A stretch of 64,000 nt of DNA from Huiozyma naganishii CBS 8797 (Eukaryota > Ascomycota > Saccharomycetes > Saccharomycetales > Saccharomycetaceae): assembly GCF_000348985.1 (NCBI RefSeq), contig NC_035927.1, positions 496,001 to 560,000 of the forward strand, in the 5' to 3' direction. The stretch's first letter is position 1, and the number at the start of each line of letters is the position of its first letter. The notes beneath the pieces were generated by a model that saw nothing but the letters and a program-made list of their open reading frames with translations, made no database searches and had not been told where the DNA came from. Position numbers and translations under genes: made by a program. Positions 20,797 through 30,729 of this stretch are shown here, piece after piece.

Positions 20797-22999
20797 TGGT
20801 GGGTTTGCCTAGCTAAGATCTGATTAGCACACCTTGATTAAGCTGCGATTGGTCTAGTTACAGCTCATAAGGTCTATAACTTATGCAAGAACAAGTTTCG
20901 ATTTGTTTTCAAAAAGAATCAACAGAAAACAAGTTCTCGGGCCTTTGTTTTCAATTATCCCAAAAGGGTAATTGCAAAAACATTTAATCGTATAAGGGCA
21001 GAGTATCTAAGCGTGATAAGAAGAGGGCCTCACAGTTGAAGTGAAAAAACGTAATTTCAAGTTGTGAATCCGAGAATTCCTCAAAAGAAAGTGGCTTTGG
21101 GTCTGGAAGGACAAAAACGTTCAAAGAAAGTGCAAAATAAAATAAAGAGCCTGTTATCATTAACGCTGATGAGGTTGATAGTAATATTAAAAAATGGAGA
21201 TCGGATACTACCCTCCTCCCAAGTAAATTAGTTGTATCTTTTCTTTGGAAGCGTGGTATGAAGTTAAGATACTAGTCTTCGTAACAAATCTACGTCTTCT
21301 TCGATTTTTTTCAGGGCAAAGAATTTGTCATTCAAAAAAAGAAAAAAAAAAGAATAGAATGAGACAGTGAACCGTCCATCACGTCATTATACAATTGCTG
21401 ATACATATATGACCATATCCTATCGAAAGGGGCATCACATGAAACGGCATCGCGGCCTTGTTTTTTGCAGAACATATCCCCCCATGAGCTTCCTTTCCTC
21501 GATGAGCGTGCACATTGTCTAGTAGGTTTGAGGAAAACTAAGGAGAAAGAGCGAGACATTTAATTAACAAAAACGGCGTACATTAGTTTTTTCCTGTCCA
21601 CCTCCATATACACCAATAATACGGATTCTACATAATAGATTTGTTATTTCGTACACAATCCCGCACATACCGAAATACGTCAAGGAGGGACAAACGTGTG
21701 TCAGTTCCCCGGATCGAGGGGTCTGGACCTTGACTGCGAGAACTTGTGACACCTGGTGTGGCAGCTGCCCCGCGCATTATCCCATTTGACGGACTCACGG
21801 CCACAGAAAAGAACGCGAAGAAAGAAAAAATAGATACCCGCTGGATGACACGACACCACGCCTCTTCTTCGTGTACAATGGGCGGCTGCAGGACTCAGTT
21901 TAGAGAATGCCGGCCGGGCTGTCGTTTCGTTTGTGGCTACGTTCAGCAAAGAACATGTGGCTTCGTACCTTTTTGTCCAATTCCCCCCCCCCCCCCCCCC
22001 CGCCCCCCCACCGTTAACCTGGACTTGTCCCGCGGAACCTNTTCCCCGGGGGCCACTTCTAGCCAGACATTCAGTGGGGTGGCCTGTTGTCCAGGCTTGT
22101 TGGGATGACTGGAAGAAGGAAATGGGAAATGACACCGCGCCCCCGCACCTGAAGCGAACACAGAAACACCCGGAGAAACATCTCATGTTTTCTCTTTTTT
22201 CAAATCTTTTTTCCCGTTTCGGTTCAAATACAGCCTCTGCGGGACTCTCACAGCGCGGCAATCACGCGTGGGTATATATACACTAAAACTCAGCAGCATT
22301 CGAGGTTTGATGCCATGCAGCAGACTCGGTTGTTGGGGAGAAGAAGGTGAACCGGGGCGTTAACAGCGCACTACCGTTCGGATCTCTGCGGGACACTGTT
22401 ACCGGGTAGTGTAAGTAAGTTCCTGAGGTTCTTTTTTTTCTTAATTTCTTTTCTTTTTTTCGGGTTCGAGGAACTGCCTCTCGTATTTCTCGAATTGGAG
22501 AAGGGCAGGATTTTCCTGCAAATTGTGGGGTCAGGGCACCGCCGACACTAGGCCTTCCCACCCCACCCTCGAGTTATTATATTTTGCCGCGCCTGTTTCT
22601 GACGAGCCTCCCTCCAATTTTCTTCGACAATGGCTCTCTCTCTTTCTCTGTCAAATGGTGTTGGGCGATTCAATTGTACAGACCCTTTCGGTGCCGCCCC
22701 GCCTCCCCTCTCTCCCTCTTCTGTACGGCGGTTTCTCTGTCTCCTAGTTTTTTATCCTGCACCCGTTGTCCGAGTTTTAAGAACTTGCAAATTTTGTTGC
22801 TATTTTCCTTCCTTCTCCAGGAACGGCCCAATTAGCACACACGTTTTAATATATATATAAACGTATGATCGTGTGTTACCTTTGTGTTTTTTACGGTACC
22901 TGAACAGAACGGGTATTGTATAGTTTTTTTCTTTCCGATTTTTGAGATTGGGTATAACGGTACCTAACCCCCCCCCCCCCCCAAGCAACACGTATATAA
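20797..22999. other. 2.2-kb gene-free divergent region, GC-rich in its right half
   Basis: This separates the divergent starts of MYO1 and the YHR022C-like gene. The first part (to about 21.6 kb) is AT-rich. From about 21.7 to 22.75 kb the sequence is GC-rich with C-rich tracts: C19 at 21983-22001, then a further C7, and C15 at 22968-22982. There is one unresolved base at 22041. A TATATATAC stretch at 22272-22280 and a T8 run near 22432 are present, but no RNA gene that I recognise. No open frame looks like a gene. Confidence 0.6.
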
Positions 23000-23956
23000 A
23001 TGTCAACGCTACTGTACGATATACCAAGTAATCCCACCCCACGATGTATGGACCAAGGTACTGTAAGAATTACCGTCATGGGAGATGAACGCTCAGGTAA
23101 GACCTCGTTGGTTCTGAGATGCATAACAGACTCGTACCATGAAGTCGCCACGGGGGCCTACATGGAGGACATATATCATAAGCCGGTTAACTTGAATACA
23201 TTAGCGAAGGATATTGGATATGAAGGACAGGGACTCAATAACAGGATCCCTAGAAACATGATGGACGTGTATATGTTGGATTGCAGTGCATTCGAGATCG
23301 CTGACTTTTCAGATATAAGAAACGAACAAATTATTCAGTCAGACGCATTTATCATATGCTTCGACCCAACAGACAGAGCCACTTTTTCAAACCTGAGGAC
23401 GTACCAAAGGAGAATTGAAAGGGTACGAGGCATAGATGATGCAGTACCCATCTTTGTGGTCGCCACAAAGGTGGACCTACAGGCGGATATGAAGATACAA
23501 AGGGAAGAGATACACGAAATGTTGAACAGGTTTGAGCTGTCCTATGACGACGACTACTTCGAGGTGTCTTCAAAACTTAACTTAGACGTTAAACAGCTTC
23601 TATGGCAGACGTTGATGAAAATAGAAGATTATAGAAGGGACCAACGTAGTCACCTAGAATCTGAAAAGCTCACACCAAACACGTTATCGGCATTAATGGA
23701 CAAAAATGCAACGGCATCTTTGTCCGCCACACCAAACAGCACCAAGAGCTGCATGCAGGAGAAGGTTGAAAGCGATGACATCAACCCTAAACTTCACAAC
23801 AACGACGATGAGAAAAGGGAACTGCTCGGAACAGACAGAGTTTCCGCACGGACGTTGCAATGCAGGAAAGTTAGCTCGTCTGCCTCTCAACACAGGAAAT
23901 CTACGAGACACACTAACATGACAAAACCGGACAGTACGTGTTGCATCGTATGCTGA
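23000..23956 (+). CDS. Atypical Ras-like small GTPase (YHR022C type)
   Basis: The 318-residue product has a Ras-type fold: a P-loop GDERSGKT at 28-35, a degenerate switch II (DCSA at 94-97 where DxxG is usual), and TKVD at 156-159 in place of NKxD. A long, probably disordered tail ends CCIVC, so the last four residues (CIVC) form a CaaX-like prenylation signal. Position next to MYO1 and RPS27 and the overall fold identify it with S. cerevisiae YHR022C (256 residues), a Rab/Ras-related protein of unknown function. The ATG at 23000 lies 17 bp after a C15 tract. An in-frame ATG at 23048 (MDQGTVRITVMG) is a possible alternative start. The missing switch glycine suggests weak or no GTP hydrolysis, which is inference. 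Confidence 0.88.
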   Translation: MSTLLYDIPSNPTPRCMDQGTVRITVMGDERSGKTSLVLRCITDSYHEVATGAYMEDIYHKPVNLNTLAKDIGYEGQGLNNRIPRNMMDVYMLDCSAFEIADFSDIRNEQIIQSDAFIICFDPTDRATFSNLRTYQRRIERVRGIDDAVPIFVVATKVDLQADMKIQREEIHEMLNRFELSYDDDYFEVSSKLNLDVKQLLWQTLMKIEDYRRDQRSHLESEKLTPNTLSALMDKNATASLSATPNSTKSCMQEKVESDDINPKLHNNDDEKRELLGTDRVSARTLQCRKVSSSASQHRKSTRHTNMTKPDSTCCIVC

Positions 23957-24371
23957 AGGTAGCGGACCGTTAACATATACGCATCTCTTAGTATAGACCT
24001 ACATACACACATTTACAATGGTCGGACCACCATAGTCTGACCGGACACCTTGCATATATAGAACCATTCATCGCGGACTACTGCAGGTTCTCTACGTCGG
24101 AGCACGAAAGAATTTGTGACCGTTTCCTGCACAGGGCCAGCTCTCAATGCCATCCAGACATTTTTTCTTGTAAAAACTTAAAAATATGAAATAATTTCCT
24201 AATCAAGTAATTTTTCTCTGTTTTCCGATCTTTTCAAGATATTCAAGATGAACTCACAAAAATTGTGGCGTTATCTGAATAGAGAAAGTCTTGAAACTGT
24301 CCTTTGCTCGCAACCCCCCCATTGAGCAGAAGTAAGACGAACACCAACACACATCAAATAACACTACAAAC
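23957..24371. other. RPS27 promoter region
   Basis: A 415-bp gap before RPS27. It holds T-rich and A-rich tracts at about 24160-24240, as is common in ribosomal protein gene promoters, and a C7 run at 24314-24320. I cannot name a clear Rap1 site. No other gene is seen. Confidence 0.5.
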
Positions 24372-24620
24372 ATGGTTTTAGTCCAAGATTTATTGCACCC
24401 ATCTGCTGCCACTGAAGCCAGAAAGCACAAGCTTAAGACATTGGTCCAAGCTCCAAGATCGTACTTCCTAGATGTCAAATGCCCAGGCTGTTTGAACATC
24501 ACCACTGTCTTCTCCCATGCCCAGACTGCTGTCACTTGCGAATCTTGCGCCACCGTTCTGTGTACCCCAACGGGTGGTAAGGCCAAGTTGTCCGAAGGTA
24601 CCTCTTTCAGAAGAAAGTAA
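24372..24620 (+). CDS. RPS27: 40S ribosomal protein eS27
   Basis: The 82-residue product is nearly identical to S. cerevisiae Rps27A/B, a small-subunit protein with a C4 zinc finger (C37, C40, C56, C59; CPGC...CESC). Codon use is highly biased, as in abundant proteins. In S. cerevisiae both RPS27 genes carry an intron directly after the start codon. Here ATG runs straight into the second exon sequence (GTTTTAGTCCAAG) with no AG before it, so the intron is absent. The left-hand gene order corresponds to RPS27B (YHR021C), while the genes to the right correspond to the RPS27A side (YKL156W), so A or B cannot be assigned. Confidence 0.97.
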   Translation: MVLVQDLLHPSAATEARKHKLKTLVQAPRSYFLDVKCPGCLNITTVFSHAQTAVTCESCATVLCTPTGGKAKLSEGTSFRRK

Positions 24621-25031
24621 AGTGGACTTTGAAGAGGCCTCAACATATCCTTATCCCAGAATATACATCCGCACACACCTGTGAAAAATAAATTAAAAAC
24701 AAAAGATAATAATGGGATACACCTCTTAGCATTACGGCTGTTCATTTCAGTTGCGAAACACTTTGTGCCACAGCCATAGAAGGATTCCGTATTTCCTCGA
24801 TGGAAATCTCGTGTGTGATTCATAGTGCTTGTTTCACTCTATCCTGAATACCAATCAGTCGACCAGTCGGCTTACCACTTTCTTCATATTATTATTATAC
24901 TATCATCTCCACCATTAGTACTACTATTATTACATTCTACCACATGTATTTATATACGGTCATTATACATACTATTCTATTATCTTTTTGCATCAACTTG
25001 CGAAGGTTGGAACTTACGTCAGTATGGTACA
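24621..25031. other. Convergent 3' region, nothing recognised
   Basis: A 411-bp gap between the 3' ends of RPS27 and the Dpm2-like gene. It is AT-rich with simple TTA/ATT-type stretches near 24885-24930. No gene or repeat is recognised. Confidence 0.5.
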
Positions 25032-25256
25032 TTACTTTTCACTCTCAGAGACCTCTGTGGAGGCTCGTATAGTTAAAACACCCAGATATGTCCCCACTGA
25101 GGCAAACCCGATTAGAAGTAGCCAAATGGGTAGGAAAACTGCGTAGCGACTAGGCAACGGAAATATGATATACTTCCCCTCGAGATCAAATATCGGGAGA
25201 ATCAACCAAACAGCATAATATAAATACAGTAGTATCCAAATTGTCAGTCTGTTCAT
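25032..25256 (-). CDS. Small Dpm2-like two-span membrane protein
   Basis: A 74-residue product with two hydrophobic segments (about 4-26 and 38-63) separated by a short loop, and a polar C-terminus. Its start (MNRLTIWILLYLYYAVW) and second span (AVFLPIWLLLIGFASVGTYLG) resemble S. cerevisiae YIL102C-A, a protein of about 75 residues related to Dpm2, the small subunit of dolichol-phosphate-mannose synthase in other eukaryotes. Yeast Dpm1 is a single-chain enzyme, so the role here is uncertain; an ER membrane location is likely. The next gene upstream is divergent, 200 bp away. Confidence 0.72.
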   Translation of the reverse strand: MNRLTIWILLYLYYAVWLILPIFDLEGKYIIFPLPSRYAVFLPIWLLLIGFASVGTYLGVLTIRASTEVSESEK

Positions 25257-25456
25257 CAGAATATGGGTCAGTTTTTTCCCTCACGCCCACTTTTTCGTTT
25301 TTTGTCTATAGGTGGTTCTTGTAGGAAGATTTGGATCATTTCTTGCTGATATTTTTTTTCTTATTCTCCGTATAGTGTTAAAATGACAATGAACAGCACA
25401 ATAGAAGGGGAGGTATCAGAGTGGAAAGCCATTAAGTAGTTCCCTCAACAGAGACG

Positions 25457-26070
25457 ATGAATGAACTTTCAGGGGATAATTTTGAATATCTGCTGCAACT
25501 GACGAAGGTACTGGCGAATGAATGCAGACAGACAAGACAGGAGACGGATAAGATCGAACTGCTATTCAAAAGGGTTGCAAAGCAATCTGCAATATCGTAT
25601 GAGGACCTTAGCGCGAAGGTACCAACCGAGACGTTGGAGAGCTATGAGAAGTTAAGCACTCCCAACACCATTGATCAACTCATAAATGAAAACTACGCAT
25701 TATTGTATAAGATTGAGCAACGAGACTACATAAATGCCAAAATATTTGCTCTGATTAATAACATCAACGATCACCTCGCATCAATCAAAAACTTTGTAAT
25801 AGAGCAAAAATTTACTAGAGAACAGGATTTGGAGAACTTCGTGTACGAAAACATAGAGGCGAAAAGAAATATAGTGAATGCCAACATGGAAAATCTCAAA
25901 AAGAAAAAACCATAACGCAGAGTTCATTAGAGCAAGTCATAGCGAAATTCAGAAAATTGTACAATGATGAAATTGATTGGAGCCTTATTAGCACAGACTC
26001 TTCAGAATATAAAAATCTGGTGGAACAGATAGAAAATGTGGAAAATAATTATCACATCAAGCTGAGATAA
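25457..26070 (+). CDS. Unrecognised small helical protein with apparent frameshift
   Basis: From ATG 25457 the frame is open for 152 codons, rich in Glu, Lys and Asn and mostly helical, then stops just after an A6 run (25904-25909). If one more A is assumed in that run, the reading continues for about 50 more codons with similar composition (for example SSLEQVIAKFRKLYNDEIDW) to a TAA at 26068-26070. The intact protein would have about 204 residues. I do not recognise the family; size and helical character recall small kinetochore or vesicle-tether subunits, but I see no diagnostic motif. A homopolymer sequencing error is the simplest explanation; a recent mutation or ribosomal frameshift is less likely. 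Confidence 0.65.
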
Positions 26071-27947
26071 CTTAGACTATGAGAGCTGGATGGCTTGCTG
26101 CATGGCTTGCTGCAAAGGAACTTCCAATATACAGAGCGTTTTAGTTCCTTCATTTTTCCACACATATTACCAGCTTTGTGGATGAATGAATGTTCCAGTG
26201 TGAAACACATATTGAAATTCCATCACTTCTACAACTATCTGCATTAATGATCAATTGAACAAGACTAGATTGATCGTAGGCCTCGAAATCGCATTTTATG
26301 GGTGAATGTTTGCCTACTTGTGCGGTTTAACATCATAATAAGATGAGGCGTGCCAAATTAGATCGTAGCTTTAATGAGTGAACCCTACCTCAGTATGATC
26401 CGCTAAGTAAGTATTTGTAACTTCTTGAAACCGTCTCGGAAAAATGTGGGGAAGATCAGTAGCTGAATAGAATGTGATATCTAGTGATTGAACAGTTCTG
26501 GGTTTAATGCTGCTCGGGACAACTACCTTTCTCGCATGAAGGCAACCTAATAGGAAATGGAATTACTGCACTTCAAAGGGAGTTTTGCTGACCACAATAA
26601 TATTCTGGTGAATATTTTGAACATTTTTCAATCATGAGAAAGCAATGGCAAGAATCAATATATGCTTGTAATATGGGTTCTCATGTATTGGCGAGTACTT
26701 CGTTATAAACTGTGCGTTGTGGATTTATTAGATTACAGTTATATATTGAATTCGGATAGCTAGAGAATCTGTAAATGCCTGTATAATGAACTTTTTGAAA
26801 GATTAGTCTTTCCGCTTCAACATTTTAAGAAATCCATTACTTCGTTGTTGTTGTTTTGTTGATATCTTTAAGATTGAGGTGTTTATTAATGATCGAAGCT
26901 CTCGAAGGATCTTAGCTTGTTGTTGATTGTTCCTCTGGACCAAGACATCTCAGGATGTAGTTGTTTAACCTGTATTATAGGAATTCTTGCCCTCACCGTA
27001 GTGAGAAAGAAACCTTTAAATAAAATATAAAATTGAATATTAATCTTGCTAAAATTCTTCGAGAGAAACGAGCTATATCGTGTGCTTTTATATGGTTAAT
27101 TCTGAGATGAATAAACCACTTCGTCCACGATGCAAAACTTTTCCTATTCGGCTATTCCTGACCAAAGAGGAAATGTTTTGGCTTGTGTTAGCTTTCATTT
27201 TACGCGTTACTACCGAATCTGGGTAAAAACGCGTGAATGACAGCTGGCGAGACCACTACCTCAATTGTAGCATCTCTAATTTTACTTCTTACCGCATTTC
27301 TGTATTCATCTGCGGAATTCCAACAATTAGATGTAAGAGGGTCATGATATTTTGCTTAGCTTACCTTTAAAACAAGTGAGATGCCGAAGCAACTCTACTT
27401 AGGTTGGGACCGTCAAGTGAACGTGTATTTATTCTCATTTAGAGCCATGTAGAACACAGAATGTAGTAATATACATGCAAGTATGGGTCTGGTGTGTTAG
27501 GCAACAAACAGCTCATCTGTGATTTTAGCGACACTCTAATTGGGTCGCAGTGGTACGGCGATGTAGAATGTACAAATTGCACCCTTTGTTCTTCAGTGTT
27601 GCATAAGTATATTACCTAACTTCACAAACTCAAACTCGTCAACATCAACGGCCATGTCGCGGTACCTTTTTTCCTTGCTACTGTTAATTCTATATACCAG
27701 GCAGGACACGGCAGAACAGATCTGTCCTTCTTCTCCTCACAATCTTTTGAATTACGTGCCAGAATTTGCTCAATTATCAATTCGCGAACTGGATTTTTGG
27801 GTTTTAGTTGCACCTGCATTATTACCTAAACAGGTGGTACGCCAGTACTTTTCCCCAACAAGGCCACGCATTAAGTACAGAGTGGCTCAATTTAGTTATT
27901 AAGTCATTTATATACAACCACATTTTTTTAAAAAATTAAGAAACTGA
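26071..27947. other. Gene-poor AT-rich region before the tRNA pair
   Basis: I see nothing I can support in this 1.9-kb stretch. A frame at 27654-27902 (82 codons, hydrophobic start) lies just before the tRNAs. It might be read as a signal peptide protein but resembles nothing known. No copy of the 205-bp repeat is found here by eye. Confidence 0.5.
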
Positions 27948-28019
27948 GCTCGCATGGCGTAATGGCAACGCGTCTGACTTCTAATCAGAAGATTCTGGGT
28001 TCGACCCCCAGTGTGAGTG
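27948..28019 (+). tRNA. tRNA-Arg(UCU)
   Basis: A 72-nt sequence nearly identical to yeast tRNA-Arg(UCU), with anticodon TCT at 27980-27982, A box TGGCGTAATGG and B box GGTTCGACCCC. It lies 18 bp upstream of a tRNA-Asp on the same strand with no T-run terminator between them, so the two are probably transcribed as one precursor. Confidence 0.96.
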
Positions 28020-28037
28020 CTCTGTCTTCTTCCTCTT

Positions 28038-28109
28038 TCCGCGATAGTTTAATGGTTAGAATGGGCGCTTGTCGCGTGCCAGATCGGGGTTCAATTCCCC
28101 GTCGCGGAG
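28038..28109 (+). tRNA. tRNA-Asp(GUC)
   Basis: A 72-nt sequence matching yeast tRNA-Asp(GUC), with anticodon GTC, A box TAGTTTAATGG and B box GGTTCAATTCC. A T5 run at 28115-28119 is the likely Pol III terminator for the Arg-Asp pair. Confidence 0.97.
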
Positions 28110-28422
28110 TTTACTTTTTGGCTTTCTGTGCATAGGTTGTGCTACTTAGCTGGCGTTGAATGTTCCCGACTTTCCTCCCTGTATGGACGCCGGTTGCCCT
28201 TTCACAAAGTTGTCTCTTTTTTTTTTCAAAAGGACGAAGAGGTGTATGATACAGTAGAGCACAGAGAAGAAAAACGCTGCCTTTGTCGAAAAGAGTAATC
28301 GTTATTTTTTTGGATCATTTATAAATCACATATATAAGGATTGGTTATACATATGTAGAGATGTTGTCAGATAAAATGAAGCAAGTAACAAGGCATGTGA
28401 AAAAGAGACACGGTCCTTATAC
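28110..28422. other. Region between tRNA-Asp and GPM1 3' end
   Basis: A 313-bp gap holding the Pol III terminator and the GPM1 3' untranslated region. Nothing else is recognised. Confidence 0.5.
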
Positions 28423-29169
28423 TTATTTCTTCTTACCTTGAGCAGCGACGGCGGCGGCACCGGCGGCAGCGGCTTCTGGGTCCAAGTAGTAAGATGGCTT
28501 AGTTGGCTTCAATTCTTGGTCCAATTCGAAAACCAATGGGATACCAGTTGGGATGTTCAACTTGGCGATGTCAGCATCAGAGATACCTTCCAAGTACTTG
28601 ACCAAACCTCTCAAGGAGTTACCGTGGGCAGCGATCATGACGGTCTTACCTTCCAACAAGTCCTTGGCGATAACGTCTTGCCAGTATGGCAACATTCTGT
28701 CGATGACCAAAGACAAAGACTCAGTCTTTGGTAGGACCTTAGGGTCGACGGTACCGTATCTGACGTCGTTCTTTTGGGAGAACTCAGAGTCGTCAGCAAT
28801 TGGTGGAGGTGGGACGTCGTAAGATCTTCTCCAGGTGGTGAATTTCTCTTCACCGTATTCCTCCAAAGTGGCGGCCTTGTCCTTACCTTGCAAAGCACCG
28901 TAGTGTCTTTCGTTCAATCTCCAGGATCTCTTGACTGGGATCCACAATCTGTCAGCTTCGGACAAAGCGATGTTGGCAGTCTGGATGGCTCTGGACAACT
29001 TGGAGGTGTACAAAACATCTGGAAGTTCGTTCTTCTCCTTCAGCAATTGACCGGCTCTGGCAGCTTCCTTTTCACCGATGGCGGAAAGTCTGACATCAAC
29101 CCACCCAGTGAATAGGTTCTTTTCGTTCCATTCGGATTGACCGTGTCTAACAAGGATTAACTTTGGCAT
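28423..29169 (-). CDS. GPM1: Phosphoglycerate mutase, 2,3-BPG-dependent
   Basis: The 248-residue product is collinear with S. cerevisiae Gpm1 (247 residues), the cofactor-dependent mutase that converts 3-phosphoglycerate to 2-phosphoglycerate in glycolysis and gluconeogenesis. The catalytic [10 protein letters not shown] motif (His9) and the second histidine region [12 protein letters not shown] are intact, as is [10 protein letters not shown]. Codon use is extremely biased, as in a very highly expressed gene. The C-terminal tail is Ala-rich and ends in lysines. It is downstream of NNR2 on the same strand with 531 bp between them. Confidence 0.98.
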   Translation of the reverse strand: MPKLILVRHGQSEWNEKNLFTGWVDVRLSAIGEKEAARAGQLLKEKNELPDVLYTSKLSRAIQTANIALSEADRLWIPVKRSWRLNERHYGALQGKDKAATLEEYGEEKFTTWRRSYDVPPPPIADDSEFSQKNDVRYGTVDPKVLPKTESLSLVIDRMLPYWQDVIAKDLLEGKTVMIAAHGNSLRGLVKYLEGISDADIAKLNIPTGIPLVFELDQELKPTKPSYYLDPEAAAAGAAAVAAQGKKK

Positions 29170-29700
29170 TGTATGTGTATTTATCTGTGGTTATTGAGGT
29201 AAAATAACCTTCAAAAAGAAAATGACCGAAGTCTGAAATGAAGATACGAAGAGAAAGAAACTTATATATAAACTAACCGAGGCAACGGATCAACTAAGAC
29301 TGCATCAATGTTGGCTTTAAATATTGAGTAAATTATTTTTCCCAATTCCAGTTCCCACAACGTGTTGCCAGCACACTCTCACACACTCACACTTTCTTTT
29401 GAAACTTGTGATATTTTCCCTCTTGGACCGCCACTTGTCTTCTTTGAAGTTGGCTCAGAAAGGAGATAATTCACGCAATGGCACAGAGAAAGAGCCACTC
29501 GCGTACTCACAACCACACAGTACCTCAGGCAGACAACCTGTTGGGTCCAGATTCTTCTAAAGAGACAAAGAACGTAATAGGCAAGAAATAGATGCGGGTT
29601 CCTCTTTTTTTTTTTTTCTACCAAAAAAGCAGCGGAAGACCCAATTTTAGTGGAATCCCAGCTGCTGGCGCACTGCTGCGCGGTGGCTGGGCGTAGCAGC
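29170..29700. promoter_or_regulatory. GPM1 promoter region
   Basis: A 531-bp region upstream of GPM1. It contains pyrimidine-rich tracts and a CGGAAG (reverse of the Gcr1 core CTTCC) at 29633-29638. Gcr1/Rap1 control is known for yeast glycolytic genes, but I see no clear Rap1 site. The assignment as promoter follows from position. Confidence 0.5.
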
Positions 29701-30729
29701 TCACTCAAACAGCTTGTGGTACACCTGGCCCACACGGTCGTTCAAGTCTGTTGTCTGCATCGCACGGCCTGTGGCTTTGAACGCTTGATGGGCGCACTCT
29801 CTCGTGATAGAACAGCCAGCGTAGCAACTCAGCATTGCGTAGTCCACCCACCGCAAGTGGGGGCCCTCACCCGCACTTGGGTCGCCGCAGAGTTTGAAAT
29901 CGAACATGGCACGGCTGAAGCTGAGCATGCAAGCAATGGTACCCGTGAGCGTGTCTCCTTGCCCACCAACCCTCTTGTTACTGCCCGTTTGTTCGTTGAC
30001 CAGCAACTCGTTTTTGCCAGCGGGGGAGAAAATCTTGTCCTGTAGACCCTTCTGGATGACAACGCAGTTCATTCGCTGGGCAATCTCATACCCTTGTAAG
30101 TTCTCATCGTTATTGGCAGCTTCCGGTGCCTCCGCTGTCGATTCGTTAGTCACCACAGCGTCGTACAGTCTCTTGAACTCGACTACGTTTGGCGTCAAAA
30201 TAATACGACCCTGGGGGAACTTCGCAAGCGTTTCCCTGACCTCTTTGTCCTGACTGACCAAGTATAACGCATCCGCATCAATCACAATGGGGATCTCGCC
30301 TCCGTGCTCCGTCAGCAAGTGACCAATGATTCTCTTCACAGCGTCTAGCATGCTCGCGTCTCTACCTAGACCGGGACCAATCACCACAACATGGATCCTT
30401 GATAACAGACTCTTGATCTTCCCCATTTCACTTCCCTGCCCGTCCGCTTTCAGGTACGGATGCACCATCAGATTAGGGGAGTACGATTTGATAACCGTAG
30501 CCGCGTTTTGCTCACACACAACATGTGTCAAATCGCAGCCGACCAGTGCAGTAGCGTTTGCGCTGAAGTAGGGCGCACCGGTGTAATCCTCGCACCCTCC
30601 TATGATACACACCCTGCCACCAGATTGGCCCTTGTGGAACTTGGGCAACAGTGGGGGGATGCATTTTTGCTTGATCAATTTGACCAGTTCTCTATTGGAA
30701 AGCTTAGAAAGCATACACATCTTGTCCAT
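29701..30729 (-). CDS. NNR2: ATP/ADP-dependent NAD(P)HX dehydratase
   Basis: From the first ATG (30729) the product is 342 residues, matching S. cerevisiae YKL151C (337). The frame extends two codons further to a TTG that is not a credible start; an ATG a few codons in (MLSKLSNREL) aligns with the S. cerevisiae start and is an alternative. The enzyme repairs hydrated NADH and NADPH, using ATP. It has a ribokinase-like fold. The segments GGRVCIIGGCEDYTGAPYFS, VVIGPGLGRD, VIDADALYLV and NKRVGGQGDTLTG (nucleotide site) are intact. It is divergent from MCR1, as expected from YKL151C-YKL150W. Confidence 0.96.
   Translation of the reverse strand: MDKMCMLSKLSNRELVKLIKQKCIPPLLPKFHKGQSGGRVCIIGGCEDYTGAPYFSANATALVGCDLTHVVCEQNAATVIKSYSPNLMVHPYLKADGQGSEMGKIKSLLSRIHVVVIGPGLGRDASMLDAVKRIIGHLLTEHGGEIPIVIDADALYLVSQDKEVRETLAKFPQGRIILTPNVVEFKRLYDAVVTNESTAEAPEAANNDENLQGYEIAQRMNCVVIQKGLQDKIFSPAGKNELLVNEQTGSNKRVGGQGDTLTGTIACMLSFSRAMFDFKLCGDPSAGEGPHLRWVDYAMLSCYAGCSITRECAHQAFKATGRAMQTTDLNDRVGQVYHKLFE

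Noticed and set aside
24170..24245. AT-rich stretch followed by TTTTCCGATC upstream of RPS27, centromere-like
   Set aside because: No CDEI match and an imperfect CDEIII; a T/A-rich ribosomal protein promoter explains it better.
27654..27902. An 82-codon frame with a hydrophobic start before the tRNA pair
   Set aside because: It looks like a signal peptide, but there is no homology I can name and the rest is low in features; left as unsupported.
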